This document shows positions 55,109 through 63,938 of a stretch of DNA of 64,000 nucleotides, in pieces (within the stretch, counting starts at the first letter, position 1; each line of letters starts with the position of its first letter). The notes under the pieces are model-generated. The model saw only the letters and a program-made list of their open reading frames with translations, searched no databases and was not told the origin of the DNA. Position numbers and translations under genes: made by a program. This DNA comes from Sediminibacillus halophilus (lineage in GTDB: Bacteria > Bacillota > Bacilli > Bacillales > Amphibacillaceae). The stretch covers positions 51,043 through 115,042 of the forward strand of contig NZ_FNHF01000008.1 in NCBI RefSeq assembly GCF_900103695.1. Reading direction: 5' to 3'.

Positions 55109-55353
55109 GCACATCAACCGTTTGTAGACGGTTGTCGTATGCAAGAAAGATTTATGGTTTAATGCTTCGAGCAAAAGAGGTATACCAAATAATGCAAAGC
55201 TGTTTCAACTACAACCCGGTTTCCGGTAATTCTTCACCGAGCATGGATATCCACTGCTTTAAGGGTTAGGACCTCTTAGGACTAACTTTCCCCCATGGCG
55301 GTCCATGCTTTTATTGAGGAAACTTTTTTACTTTTAAAAGGGGGATTAATTGA
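55109..55353 (+). ncRNA. Structured leader of speD, candidate cis-regulatory RNA
   Basis: About 245 bases separate the promoter from speD. Visible pairing includes CAACCGT/ACGGTTG (55114-55134 region), CCGG/CCGG near 55218-55228, GGACC/GGTCC (55269 and 55302 regions) and a final CATGG/CCATG hairpin followed by CTTTTATT just before the coding region, which could act as an attenuator. I match it to no known riboswitch family. Confidence 0.4.
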
Positions 55354-55731
55354 ATGGATACAATGGGCAGGCACGTTATCGCAGAACTATGGGAATGTAA
55401 TATAGATAAGCTGAATGATATGGGTTTAATCGAGAAGATTTTCGTGAATGCAGCTTTAAAAGCCGGAGCCGAAATTCGCGAGGTTGCATTTCATAAGTTT
55501 GCTCCTTATGGTGTGAGCGGCGTCGTGATTATTTCAGAATCCCATTTAACAATCCACAGCTTCCCTGAACATGGATACGCAAGCATTGATGTCTATACTT
55601 GCGGCGATGTAATCGATCCAAACGTAGCTGCGGAATATATTGCCGAATCGCTTGAGTCAAATCGAAGCGAAAAAGTAGAGGTGCCGCGGGGAATGGGACC
55701 CGTGGAAGTCAGCCAATTTAAAGCTTTATAA
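55354..55731 (+). CDS. speD: S-adenosylmethionine decarboxylase, prokaryotic short form
   Basis: SpeD makes decarboxylated SAM, the aminopropyl donor for spermidine. It cleaves itself to form a pyruvoyl group. The 125-residue product has the cleavage site [11 protein letters not shown] with S63 as the future pyruvoyl, and a conserved [11 protein letters not shown] terminus. GGGGGA lies upstream of ATG 55354. The gene has its own promoter and a long leader, and a strong terminator. The only spermidine-synthase-like gene in this window is the membrane-anchored one at 21702. Confidence 0.96.
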   Translation: MDTMGRHVIAELWECNIDKLNDMGLIEKIFVNAALKAGAEIREVAFHKFAPYGVSGVVIISESHLTIHSFPEHGYASIDVYTCGDVIDPNVAAEYIAESLESNRSEKVEVPRGMGPVEVSQFKAL

Positions 55732-55744
55732 TGAACAAAACAGG

Positions 55745-55781
55745 AAAACCCTTGCCAGAGAGGAGACGGCAAGGGTTTTTT
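55745..55781 (+). terminator. Terminator of speD
   Basis: AAAACCCTTGCC and GGCAAGGGTTTTTT form a 12-bp stem with an 11-base loop. Confidence 0.92.
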
Positions 55782-55934
55782 ATGCCGAAACCATATTGTT
55801 ACTCAAGGCTTTCCCGATTGCTAAATTCGATTGGACGGCTATAAAACAAAGAAAAGACTTTGATCATCGTTTAATCGTTGAAAACGTGTTAAAATAAAAA
55901 GAAAAGACTTTGTCTAAGTTATGAGGTGCCTGTC

Positions 55935-56342
55935 ATGAGTTTTCGACAAACAGTTACAAAGTATTTCGGCAATCATGCAGAAACCAGTGAAAATCATTGG
56001 GATGCAAATTTACAGACACACTATTTTAAAACGACAAAAGAAAAAGGCTTACAGGCTGTTGAGGAATACTTTAAACGATCCGATTCTTATGAGATAGTAG
56101 CTCAATCGAAAGAGCACGGAGAAATCAGCGTTAATTACACCGGGGGAAGAAAGGCTTTCATCATTGCTACCGTCATAATGGTAAAACCTTATCGAACGGC
56201 AATCGACTTTTCAGTAACGACTGAATCGATTCTCCCGTTTGATTTCGGATTTAGTCATAACCTGATTCCCAAATTGTACAGCCAGCTAAAGAAAGAACTC
56301 ACTTTTTTGGAAACATCGATGACGAAGAATGCTGATTTATAA
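55935..56342 (+). CDS. Conserved cytosolic protein of unknown function
   Basis: The 135-residue product has no membrane segment or signal. It begins MSFRQTVTKYFGNHAE and has mixed alpha/beta character, with a strand pair GEISVNYTGGRKAFIIATV and a C-terminal helix. Genes of this kind lie between speD and nrdR in several Bacillaceae, as I recall. ATG 55935 is preceded by GAGGTG 6 bases away; an in-frame GTG at 55926 overlaps that site. Function is unknown. Confidence 0.75.
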   Translation: MSFRQTVTKYFGNHAETSENHWDANLQTHYFKTTKEKGLQAVEEYFKRSDSYEIVAQSKEHGEISVNYTGGRKAFIIATVIMVKPYRTAIDFSVTTESILPFDFGFSHNLIPKLYSQLKKELTFLETSMTKNADL

Positions 56343-56376
56343 TGAAACTGCTATAAAAGTATGGGGTTGATACATA

Positions 56377-56838
56377 ATGAGATGTCCTAACTGCCAATTT
56401 AAAAGTACTAAAGTGCTTGATTCCCGTCCGATTGAAGAGGGCCGTTCGATCAGAAGAAGAAGAGAATGCGAAGAATGTTCTTTCCGTTTTACAACCTTTG
56501 AAAGACTGGAAGAAGTACCATTGATTGTCGTCAAAAAAGAAGGGACAAGAGAAGAGTACAGTCGTGAAAAGTTAATGAGAGGGTTGATCAAGGCTTGCGA
56601 AAAGCGTCCGGTAGCGTTGGAGCAAATCGAGTCGATTGCCGTAGAAGTAGAAAAAGAACTGCGTAACAGAGGTACCTCTGAGGTGCAAAGCAAAGAAATT
56701 GGCGAAATGGTCATGGATCGGCTTTCTTCAGTAGATGAAGTAGCATATGTCCGGTTTGCTTCTGTGTACAGACAGTTCAAAGATATTAGTGTTTTTTTGG
56801 ATGAATTGAAGGATTTGATCCGATCAGACAATAAATAA
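56377..56838 (+). CDS. nrdR: Transcriptional repressor NrdR
   Basis: NrdR represses ribonucleotide reductase genes when its ATP-cone binds dATP/ATP. The 153-residue product has the zinc ribbon (C3, C6, C31, C34) and the ATP-cone ([20 protein letters not shown]). It directly precedes dnaB, as in B. subtilis, linking dNTP supply to replication initiation genes. Confidence 0.97.
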   Translation: MRCPNCQFKSTKVLDSRPIEEGRSIRRRRECEECSFRFTTFERLEEVPLIVVKKEGTREEYSREKLMRGLIKACEKRPVALEQIESIAVEVEKELRNRGTSEVQSKEIGEMVMDRLSSVDEVAYVRFASVYRQFKDISVFLDELKDLIRSDNK

Positions 56839-56879
56839 GTGGATGGGTGCTAATCCAGGGAAAGAAAGGAGACAACATC

Positions 56880-58256
56880 GTGAATCATCAACATATTGGT
56901 AAATTACTCCCGATCGACGGATTTGCTATAAAGACAACCGCGGCCTTATCCATAGACAGTCTTCAATCTTTGACCCATTTGTATCAGCCGCTTGTAGGCA
57001 GTGATGCCATTTCTTTATATCACACTTTGATGAGTGAGTGCCAATTAAGAAACAACCACCAGGAATTGCAAACCCACCATACCTTGATGAATTACTTGTC
57101 TCTTCCGCTTGATAAGTTGTATCAGGCCCGTTTAAAACTGGAAGGCATCGGCTTGTTAAGTACTTATAAGACTGAGCAAGAACAAAAGAACGTGTATACA
57201 TACCAGTTGAACCCTCCTTTTTTGCCGATGGATTTTTTTAATGATGGCATGCTATCACAGTTGCTTTATCATCATCTTGGTGAAAAAAAACACGCAGAAT
57301 TGCTGCAGTTATTTGATATAGAGGGTCATGATCACTTACAGGGTGAAGATGTAACCATGGAATTCGCGGAGGTGTTTGATACACACATCCACCATTTTGC
57401 TGCTCCCGATGCCCCGATGGAAGAAAAGCAGCAGGAAAGTCAGAAGGCCCTTGCTCATCTAGACAAGGAAGTTGATTTTGTCTGGATTGAACAGATGTTG
57501 CAAAAAAGGATGATACCTTCTCGTTCTGTCTTGACTGTCGCTAACAAAAAACTGATTCGGCAAATGAGCGTGTTGTATGATTTGCCTGTTCAAGACTTGG
57601 AAAGCGCCGTGATTTGGGCAATAAATGAAGATAATCAGTTGGATGCAAAGGAATTCAAATCGGCCTGCCATGATTTATTCCAGGCTTCTGCAAGAAAGTC
57701 AGATATAAAATTGGTGGAAAAACAGGCTGGCAGTGTAAAAGCTGAAAATGCAACAGAGGAACCGGAAAGCAAGGAAGATCAGTTTGTGAAGATGCTGGAA
57801 GAAATTTCTCCTAAACAATTGTTAGAGGATTTATCGGGTGGTAACCAGGCCTCGGCACAGGACTTAAAAACAATCAGAGATGTGATGACACAACAGGGAC
57901 TTTCGCCAGGTGTCATGAATGTGTTGGTTCATTACGTACTTTTGAAAACAGACATGAAACTGTCCAAGGCTTATTTGGAAAAGATAGCGAGTCACTGGGC
58001 CAGAAAAAATGTAAAAACAGTGAAACAGGCAATGGCTCTAGCCAAATCGGAGAACCAAAAATATCAGCAATGGGGTTCGACAAAGCAAAGTTATCGTAGA
58101 CCTGCCCAAAAAGAGGTCATCCCAGACTGGTTTAAGGAAAGAAAAGCGCAGCAGAATGGAAAAAATGCGCAAGAGACGGAAACTTCCATCGATAAAGAAG
58201 AAAACCAGGAAGACCTTGGCGATTTGATAAAAAGCTATTTGGAAAATGGCAGCTAG
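56880..58256 (+). CDS. dnaB: Replication initiation and membrane attachment protein DnaB
   Basis: Bacillus DnaB (not the E. coli helicase) acts with DnaD and DnaI to load the replicative helicase at oriC. The product of 458 residues has two DnaB/DnaD-type helical domains (about 1-300 and 305-400); the second includes the DDBH2-like YLEKIASHWARKNVKTVKQA. GTG 56880 (MNHQHIGKLL) is chosen because AAAGGAGA lies 7 bases upstream. The earlier start at 56847 is rejected. dnaI follows after 53 bases. Confidence 0.94.
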   Translation: MNHQHIGKLLPIDGFAIKTTAALSIDSLQSLTHLYQPLVGSDAISLYHTLMSECQLRNNHQELQTHHTLMNYLSLPLDKLYQARLKLEGIGLLSTYKTEQEQKNVYTYQLNPPFLPMDFFNDGMLSQLLYHHLGEKKHAELLQLFDIEGHDHLQGEDVTMEFAEVFDTHIHHFAAPDAPMEEKQQESQKALAHLDKEVDFVWIEQMLQKRMIPSRSVLTVANKKLIRQMSVLYDLPVQDLESAVIWAINEDNQLDAKEFKSACHDLFQASARKSDIKLVEKQAGSVKAENATEEPESKEDQFVKMLEEISPKQLLEDLSGGNQASAQDLKTIRDVMTQQGLSPGVMNVLVHYVLLKTDMKLSKAYLEKIASHWARKNVKTVKQAMALAKSENQKYQQWGSTKQSYRRPAQKEVIPDWFKERKAQQNGKNAQETETSIDKEENQEDLGDLIKSYLENGS

Positions 58257-58309
58257 TCCGCAGTATCTGTTTGTGGGTCACAGAAGTAAAAGAATAAGGA
58301 TGATCGAAG

Positions 58310-59242
58310 ATGGAACCTATTCAAGCTTCCTTGAAAAAATGGATGAAAGATAACAAAAACTTCCAAAATAATTTTAGCCACCTGCGAAGCGCAATCGTAA
58401 ATGACTCGCAGGTCAAGCAGCTGCTTTTAAATAATCCTCAGTTGGATACAAAGGACATCGACAGGAATTTAATGAAGCTTTATGAATTTATATCGCAGTC
58501 TAAAAATTGTGCTGACTGTCCGGCCCTGGAAGAGTGTAAAAACATCCTTCCGGGCTATACACCTTACTTGCAAGTAGAAGGAAAAACGGTTCGTTTAAGC
58601 TATGAAAAATGCTATAAAAAAATCCAGCATGACGAGCAGGAGAAACATAAGTCGCTCATTCAGAGTCTTTATATGCCAAAGGATATCCTCAATGCCACTT
58701 TTTCGGATTTAGACCATACTGATAAACGACGGCAGGCTATTACAGAGTCCCTTCGTTACCTTCAGTCGATTGGAACCGATAAACAAGCTGATAAAGGAAT
58801 GTATTTTTATGGACCCTTCGGAGTGGGAAAAACGCATTTCTTAGGTGCAATTGCTAACGAGTTGGCAAAAAAAAGGATTGCAACCATGATTATCTATATG
58901 CCTGAATTTGTCAGAGAAATAAAGGCATCTTTAAAGGATGACTCGTTGAATCAGAAAGTGGAGCGTTTCAAAACGATACCAGTTCTGATGCTGGATGACA
59001 TAGGAGCCGAGTCGCAGTCCGCCTGGTTCAGAGATGAGATCTTGGGATCTATTCTCCAGTACAGAATGATGGAAAAGTTACCTGTGTTTTTTACCTCCAA
59101 TTATAGTCTTGAGCAGCTGGAAAACCATTTAGCGACTACTACAAGAGGCGACATCGAAAAAGTTAAAGCTGGAAGGATTATTGAAAGAATCAAACAAGTA
59201 AGCCGAGAGATCCCTCTGTTCGGAGTGAACCGGAGGGAGTAA
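58310..59242 (+). CDS. dnaI: Primosomal helicase loader DnaI
   Basis: DnaI is an AAA+ ATPase that loads the DnaC helicase. The 310-residue product has an N-terminal zinc-binding region (C67, C70, C76 and C101) and an AAA+ domain with Walker A GPFGVGKT at residues 168-175, Walker B VLMLDDIG and a sensor-like FTSNYS. ATG 58310 follows an AAGGATG site. A strong hairpin lies 35 bases after the stop. In B. subtilis ytxB and ytxC follow; here a transposase remnant lies between dnaI and ytxC. Confidence 0.96.
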   Translation: MEPIQASLKKWMKDNKNFQNNFSHLRSAIVNDSQVKQLLLNNPQLDTKDIDRNLMKLYEFISQSKNCADCPALEECKNILPGYTPYLQVEGKTVRLSYEKCYKKIQHDEQEKHKSLIQSLYMPKDILNATFSDLDHTDKRRQAITESLRYLQSIGTDKQADKGMYFYGPFGVGKTHFLGAIANELAKKRIATMIIYMPEFVREIKASLKDDSLNQKVERFKTIPVLMLDDIGAESQSAWFRDEILGSILQYRMMEKLPVFFTSNYSLEQLENHLATTTRGDIEKVKAGRIIERIKQVSREIPLFGVNRRE

Positions 59243-59271
59243 GGAAAAAGGATGGGACAAAAGCATAGTTG

Positions 59272-59560
59272 TTAAAGAAAAAGCCAAAAGGGCCCGAGGC
59301 ATTCGAGCCCTTTTGGCTTTTTGTTTTTTATAAACTGTGAATTAATGGTTGGACAAACTGCATCCAGTCCCCGGTGAATTTGTCGCATGAAATGAAATCG
59401 ATCAGCGATGATTAGTGGATCTCCTATTGTTTTACGGAGTTGCTTAAATGACTTTGACAAAAATCCATCACTACTCTTTCCATTTTAGTGGTATCACAAA
59501 ACCGTAAATGCTTCTCGATTGTTTCTATTTTTTCGAATGGGAAAGATGTCCGCGATTTCT
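59272..59560 (-). mobile_element. ISL3-family transposase remnant
   Basis: On the minus strand, ETIEKHLRFCDTTKMERVVMD (frame ending near 59448, 21 residues counted from about 59520) and, after a one-base shift, LSKSFKQLRKTIGDPLII then ADRFHFMRQIHRGLDAV resemble the conserved VVMDMSxSFKxAV...PxIIADRFHF core of ISL3 transposases. The N-terminal zinc finger, the C-terminal third and the terminal inverted repeats are missing. It is a decayed fragment. It overlaps the 108-codon frame listed next. The terminator at 59278 lies at its truncated end. Confidence 0.65.
59278..59324. terminator. Strong bidirectional hairpin after dnaI
   Basis: AAAGCCAAAAGGGC and GCCCTTTTGGCTTT (with inner CGA/TCG) form an 18-bp stem with A- and T-rich flanks. 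It ends dnaI and could also end minus-strand transcription. Confidence 0.9.
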
Positions 59561-59750
59561 TCAATCCCGCGTCCATCCTATTTTGGATTCTCGTATATAG
59601 CTCTACGCTAAAGCACACTGCCTTTTCCTCTATATTCCATTCCCCTTGTTTATCTTTACTGAACTTTCTCTGAAATGAATGGTGCACCTCGGCCATTTTT
59701 TTGCAATCTAATAAGTTTTCTTCCGATAGATCACACATTTTTTGAAGCAT
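59424..59750 (-). CDS. Hypothetical 108-residue ORF reading into the transposase remnant
   Basis: This frame starts at ATG 59750 (minus strand) with at best a weak GGATGA ribosome site. Residues 1-70 are hydrophilic and helical with no family I know. The last third (IETIEKHL onward, VVMD) belongs to the ISL3 remnant before the frame shifts out. It could be an old upstream piece of the same element, or a hypothetical gene joined to it. Expression is doubtful. Confidence 0.3.
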   Translation of the reverse strand: MLQKMCDLSEENLLDCKKMAEVHHSFQRKFSKDKQGEWNIEEKAVCFSVELYTRIQNRMDAGLKKSRTSFPFEKIETIEKHLRFCDTTKMERVVMDFCQSHLSNSVKQ

Positions 59751-59796
59751 TCATCCATATAATGTAACAGTTTGATCGTGATGAGGGTGATGAGTA

Positions 59797-60648
59797 TTGC
59801 TTGAAGTTTATTTTGAGACAAAAGCAGAAACCATGACATTTTGTGATCGGGTAGTTCAGTATGGCCTCGATGTAGAACTGAACTGGAAAACCAACGACAC
59901 GTGGGGAAACCGAATCAAAATCCGGGAAAGCCGATCCATGGAGGAGCAACTGGCGAACACTGCAGAGGCGATGGCATATGTTTTCACAAAGCATAAAGAA
60001 AGCAGCTGGGTCGCTGATATAATCAAAAATGTTTATTATTATAAAGATAAGGAGGAAGTGCATCGAATTTCGGAACTGGCCCACTCTATTTTATCCGGTG
60101 ATGAATCAGGGGATGTCCCGATACCGGTTGATATCGACTTGAGGAAGACATTGAAAAATTGCTTCCAGAAAAATATCCATACTGAAGAAGCGGTTCACTT
60201 CGACTCATTAGTGAATTTTCGCCTACAGCCCTACAAAGAAGAACTTATCGAAATCATCGGAATGGCGATTGATGAATTTAAACGGGAAGAAGATTATCAA
60301 TCGTTTGTTCAATCGCTACGGGAATACGTGACTAAAAAGAAGTCCAAATTTCAAGTTGTCCACGTTGTACAGGGCAGGAACTTCAAATTTTATAAAGCAA
60401 ATGGAAAGCCGTTTTCCAAAATGGAAATAAAAATGCTGATCCAACAGGAACCGCTGTACATAGTCGGTTTGGATGAAGCAGAGCTGAATATAACACCGCT
60501 GCTTGCCATGGCACCTGAGCGGGTGGTCATATACGGAGATCATCCTTCTGAGCCAAAAACATTGACTGTAATCAATGTGTTTCAGGAAAAAGCGGTTTTC
60601 GAACCGTTCACCCGGTTTCCTTTCCCGAATTATTTAAGAAATCATTAA
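59797..60648 (+). CDS. ytxC: Putative sporulation protein YtxC
   Basis: The 283-residue product matches the YtxC family in length and in lacking membrane segments. It has an N-terminal alpha/beta part, a central helical region rich in Lys and Glu (about 110-190) and a C-terminal beta-rich part (VVHVVQGRNFKFYKANG, then ERVVIYG). In B. subtilis it lies between dnaI/ytxB and thrS. TTG 59797 follows GAGGGTGA at 6 bases. The molecular role is not known. Confidence 0.85.
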   Translation: MLEVYFETKAETMTFCDRVVQYGLDVELNWKTNDTWGNRIKIRESRSMEEQLANTAEAMAYVFTKHKESSWVADIIKNVYYYKDKEEVHRISELAHSILSGDESGDVPIPVDIDLRKTLKNCFQKNIHTEEAVHFDSLVNFRLQPYKEELIEIIGMAIDEFKREEDYQSFVQSLREYVTKKKSKFQVVHVVQGRNFKFYKANGKPFSKMEIKMLIQQEPLYIVGLDEAELNITPLLAMAPERVVIYGDHPSEPKTLTVINVFQEKAVFEPFTRFPFPNYLRNH

Positions 60649-60654
60649 ATACAC

Positions 60655-60683
60655 TTGATTTTTGATGACTGTATCGCTATAAT
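60655..60683 (+). promoter_or_regulatory. Sigma-A promoter of the thrS T-box leader
   Basis: TTGATT (60655-60660), exactly 17 bases, TATAAT (60678-60683). Confidence 0.8.
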
Positions 60684-60689
60684 TACGTT

Positions 60690-60966
60690 CATAAATGATT
60701 AACACATCGGTTTTGATGAGGACACGATCGAATCGACCAGGAATACTGTAGAGAGGGAAGTCGTCCGGCTGAAAGCTTCCTGTATTACCGTGATTCTGAT
60801 TACCACCTCTGAACCCTGTTATTGAACTGAGATAGTAAGTAACAGCGTGTCATCTACGTTACAGATGCTAAATGAGCCGTACTTTGTGTGCGGGAATTAG
60901 GGTGGAACCACGAGGCCAACGCTCGTCCCTTAGCTTTTAACAGCTATCGGGACGGGCGTTTTTTAT
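60690..60966 (+). ncRNA. T-box leader of thrS, threonine specifier ACC
   Basis: The T-box core AGGGTGGAACCACG is at 60899-60912. Upstream, the Stem I bases contain AGAGGG and CCTCTG arms, and ACC (60802-60804, followed by A) sits at the specifier position, a threonine codon. A terminator (GCTCGTCCC 60921-60929, GGGACGGGC 60949-60957, then TTTTTT) follows. Uncharged tRNA-Thr should pair with the specifier and T-box and prevent termination, raising thrS expression when threonine charging is low. Confidence 0.93.
60921..60964 (+). terminator. T-box terminator of thrS
   Basis: A 9-bp GC-rich stem with one G-T type pair, a 19-base loop and a T-run, mutually exclusive with the antiterminator that uses the T-box core. 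Confidence 0.9.
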
Positions 60967-61013
60967 TTATTCTGTTTAAAACGACAAAACTATTTTTAAA
61001 GGAGAGACTACTT

Positions 61014-62963
61014 ATGTCAGAAATGATCCACATTACGTTTCCAGACGGAGCCCGGAAGGAATTTCCTCAGGGAACGACTGGAGAAGATATAGCAGCTTCG
61101 ATTTCACCAGGATTGAAAAAACAGGCGTTGGCAGTCAAACTGGATGGAATCCCTTATGATCTGCGCAGCGAGCTGCCTGGAAACGGCGAGATTGAGATTA
61201 TTACCAATAAACAGCAAGAAGGAATTGAAATAATGCGCCATTCTGCCGCCCACTTGATGGCACAAGCGATCAAGCGCTTGTACGAGAATGTTCAATTCGG
61301 GGTGGGTCCTGTCATTGAGGATGGATTTTATTATGATTTTGATATGGAAGAGTCGGTAACTCCAGAAGATTTGCCTAGAATTGAAAAAGAAATGCAAAAA
61401 ATTATCGACGAAAATTTAGAAATTGTTCGCAAAGAGGTTTCACGCGAAGAGGCGAAGGAAATGTTCCGGGAAATTGGTGATGAATTAAAGCTCGAACTAA
61501 TCGATGCTATTCCCGAGGGAGAAACAGTCTCCATTTATCAGCAAGGTGAATTCTTTGATCTATGCCGAGGGGTCCACGTCCCTTCCACGAGCAAAATCAA
61601 AGTTGTTAAACTGTTGAGTATTTCTGGTGCTTATTGGAGAGGTGATAGCGACAATAAAATGCTGCAACGCATATACGGCACTGCTTTTGAGAAAAAGAGC
61701 AGTCTTGATGAATATTTGCGCCTTCGTGAAGAAGCAAAAGAACGCGACCACCGTAAGTTGGGAAAAGAATTGGACTTGTTTACGGTATCTCAACAAGTAG
61801 GTCAGGGCTTACCTCTTTGGCTGCCGAAAGGCGCCACGATCCGTCGGACAATCGAACGTTACATTGTCGATCTGGAGGAAAGGCTGGGATATGATCATGT
61901 TTATACTCCGGTTCTGGGTAGTGTAGATCTTTATAAGACAAGTGGTCATTGGGATCATTACAAGGATGACATGTTCCCTACACTGGAAATGGACAACGAA
62001 GATCTTGTCCTGCGCCCGATGAACTGTCCGCATCATATGATGGTGTTTAAGAATGAACTGCACAGCTATCGTAATCTTCCTGTCCGTATTGCAGAACTTG
62101 GCACCATGCACCGCCATGAAATGTCGGGTGCACTTGCCGGCTTACAGCGTGTTCGGGCTATGACATTGAATGATGCCCATATCTTCGCGCGCCCAGATCA
62201 GCTGAAAGATGAATTTATTCGTGTTGTACAGTTAGTCCAGGCAGTTTACAAAGATTTCGGTATTGATGATTATTACTTCCGTCTATCCTACCGTGATCCA
62301 GAGGATACCGAAAAGTATGTCGATAACGATGAGATGTGGGAAAAAGCCCAGGCTATGTTGAAAGAGACAATGGAAGACATGGAGCTTGATTATGTGGAAG
62401 CCGAAGGTGAAGCTGCTTTCTATGGTCCTAAGCTGGATGTTCAGGTTAAAACGGCGTTAGGTAAAGATGAAACATTGTCCACCGTTCAATTGGACTTTCA
62501 TTTGCCGGAGCGGTTTGATCTGACCTACATTGGAGAAGACGGCAAAGAACATAGGCCTGTCGTCATCCATCGCGGGGTTGTATCTACGATGGAGCGCTTT
62601 GTGGCATTTCTTATCGAGGAATATAAAGGTGCATTTCCTACATGGCTTGCACCTGTCCAGGCCCGGATTATTCCTGTATCCCCCGGGATTCACTTAGAGT
62701 ATGCTAAAAAAGTGGAAGAGGACTTGCGTTATCGCGGTGTCCGTGTAGAGGTGGATGAGCGGGATGAGAAAATCGGATATAAAATTCGTGAAGCGCAAAC
62801 ACAAAAAATCCCGTACGCCCTTGTCGTAGGTGACAAAGAAATAGAGGACAATGCTGTAAATGTCCGGCGTTATGGCGAGAAAAATTCAGAAACAAAGCCG
62901 CTTAATATGTTTATTGATCAAATCGAAGCGGAGATCCGTGAAAAAACATTAGCCAAACAGTAA
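61014..62963 (+). CDS. thrS: Threonyl-tRNA synthetase
   Basis: ThrS charges tRNA-Thr. The product of about 649 residues has the N-terminal TGS domain ([20 protein letters not shown]), an editing domain with [15 protein letters not shown], and the class II core: motif 2 [11 protein letters not shown], zinc ligand Cys in RPMNCPHHM, motif 3 [14 protein letters not shown]. An anticodon-binding domain ends the protein. ATG 61014 follows AAAGGAGAG; the in-frame extension to 60888 crosses the T-box and is rejected. Terminator at 62997. Confidence 0.98.
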   Translation: MSEMIHITFPDGARKEFPQGTTGEDIAASISPGLKKQALAVKLDGIPYDLRSELPGNGEIEIITNKQQEGIEIMRHSAAHLMAQAIKRLYENVQFGVGPVIEDGFYYDFDMEESVTPEDLPRIEKEMQKIIDENLEIVRKEVSREEAKEMFREIGDELKLELIDAIPEGETVSIYQQGEFFDLCRGVHVPSTSKIKVVKLLSISGAYWRGDSDNKMLQRIYGTAFEKKSSLDEYLRLREEAKERDHRKLGKELDLFTVSQQVGQGLPLWLPKGATIRRTIERYIVDLEERLGYDHVYTPVLGSVDLYKTSGHWDHYKDDMFPTLEMDNEDLVLRPMNCPHHMMVFKNELHSYRNLPVRIAELGTMHRHEMSGALAGLQRVRAMTLNDAHIFARPDQLKDEFIRVVQLVQAVYKDFGIDDYYFRLSYRDPEDTEKYVDNDEMWEKAQAMLKETMEDMELDYVEAEGEAAFYGPKLDVQVKTALGKDETLSTVQLDFHLPERFDLTYIGEDGKEHRPVVIHRGVVSTMERFVAFLIEEYKGAFPTWLAPVQARIIPVSPGIHLEYAKKVEEDLRYRGVRVEVDERDEKIGYKIREAQTQKIPYALVVGDKEIEDNAVNVRRYGEKNSETKPLNMFIDQIEAEIREKTLAKQ

Positions 62964-62996
62964 GCGAACGGAAGAGATGGACTCGAGTTCCAGAGT

Positions 62997-63034
62997 GGAA
63001 ATCACCAGTATACGAAATGCTGGTGATTTTTTTA
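62997..63034 (+). terminator. Terminator of thrS
   Basis: GAAATCACCAG and CTGGTGATTTTTTT form the stem around an 11-base loop. Confidence 0.92.
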
Positions 63035-63178
63035 TTAAGAAAGAAAATCCTACCTGCTCCGCTTTTCTGTATAAACAGATCGGATGCCTGGATAAGTACT
63101 GAAAAATCCCCCCTTGTGTTTTTGCTCTGAGTTATGTATGATGAAATAGTCGTTTTCATAGAAACACAACCATGGTTG

Positions 63179-63207
63179 TTGACATCTTAGCGTGCTTATG
63201 CTATTAT
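63179..63207 (+). promoter_or_regulatory. Extended sigma-A promoter of infC
   Basis: TTGACA (63179-63184), 17 bases and TATTAT (63202-63207), with a TG one base before the -10. It is the best promoter match in the window. Confidence 0.85.
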
Positions 63208-63213
63208 TTTATA

Positions 63214-63420
63214 GGTGAAATTAAATAATGATCTGAGGCAAGCAGAAGCACCCGCTTCTCACCTGATCGACGCATTTTGCAGTTGGCAGGTTACAACATC
63301 CTTATTGTATGGGAAGATGTGTGGGTGCAGTATGTACCGACATTTTTTTTATGCTTTCATTTACAACAACTTGTCGATAAGATCTTATATTGTTTTTCCA
63401 AACTCTATGGAGGTGGCTCA
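63214..63420 (+). ncRNA. L20 leader upstream of infC
   Basis: The leader contains the blocks of the Bacillus infC-rpmI-rplT leader as I recall them: AAGCACCCGCTTCTCACCTG (63247-63266), then GCAGTTGGCAGGTT (63279-63292). GCACCC (63248-63253) can pair with GGGTGC (63323-63328). Alternatively the same 3' segment (TGTGGGT) can pair with ACCGACA just before an eight-T run, forming a terminator. The two states exclude each other. Binding of ribosomal protein L20 to the first state would then favour termination. rpmI and rplT would lie beyond the window. Confidence 0.8.
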
Positions 63421-63422
63421 TT

Positions 63423-63938
63423 ATTAGCAAAGATATGAACGTCAATGAGAAAATTCGTGCTCGCGAAGTCAGGCTCATTGATTCAAATGGAGACCAACTT
63501 GGGGTAAAATCCCGCCAAGAAGCATTAGATATTGCTCAAACAAGAAATTTGGATCTTGTATTAGTAGCTCCAAATGCAAAACCGCCGGTATGCCGGATCA
63601 TGGATTACGGTAAATACCGCTTTGAGCAACAAAAGAAAGACAAGGAAGCACGTAAAAAACAAAAAGTTATTAATGTCAAAGAAGTTCGCTTAAGCCCTGG
63701 CATTGAAGAGCATGATTTCAATACGAAGTTGCGCAATGCCAGAAAGTTTCTTGAAAAAGGCGATAAAGTGAAAGCTTCCATTCGGTTCCGTGGTCGTGCT
63801 ATTACGCATAAAGAATTAGGACAGGAAGTCCTTGAAAAAATGGCAGAGGAATGTAAAGACATTTCCACTGTTGAAACAAAGCCGAAAATGGAAGGCCGCA
63901 GCATGTTTCTAATGCTAGCACCGACTACCGAAAAGTAA
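63423..63938 (+). CDS. infC: Translation initiation factor IF-3, AUU start
   Basis: IF-3 checks start codons and keeps ribosomal subunits apart. The 171-residue product has the N-domain ([17 protein letters not shown]), linker and C-domain with [19 protein letters not shown]. The start is the rare ATT at 63423, not the upstream in-frame ATG 63390. GGAGGTGG at 63409-63416 lies 6 bases before it, and the product then reads (M)[15 protein letters not shown] as in Bacillus. Rare AUU lets IF-3 limit its own translation. It heads the infC-rpmI-rplT operon, whose remaining genes are outside the window. Confidence 0.96.
   Translation: MSKDMNVNEKIRAREVRLIDSNGDQLGVKSRQEALDIAQTRNLDLVLVAPNAKPPVCRIMDYGKYRFEQQKKDKEARKKQKVINVKEVRLSPGIEEHDFNTKLRNARKFLEKGDKVKASIRFRGRAITHKELGQEVLEKMAEECKDISTVETKPKMEGRSMFLMLAPTTEK

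Noticed and set aside
60888..61013. N-terminal extension of thrS
   Set aside because: The extension would translate the T-box core and terminator; ATG 61014 has the ribosome site and matches family length.
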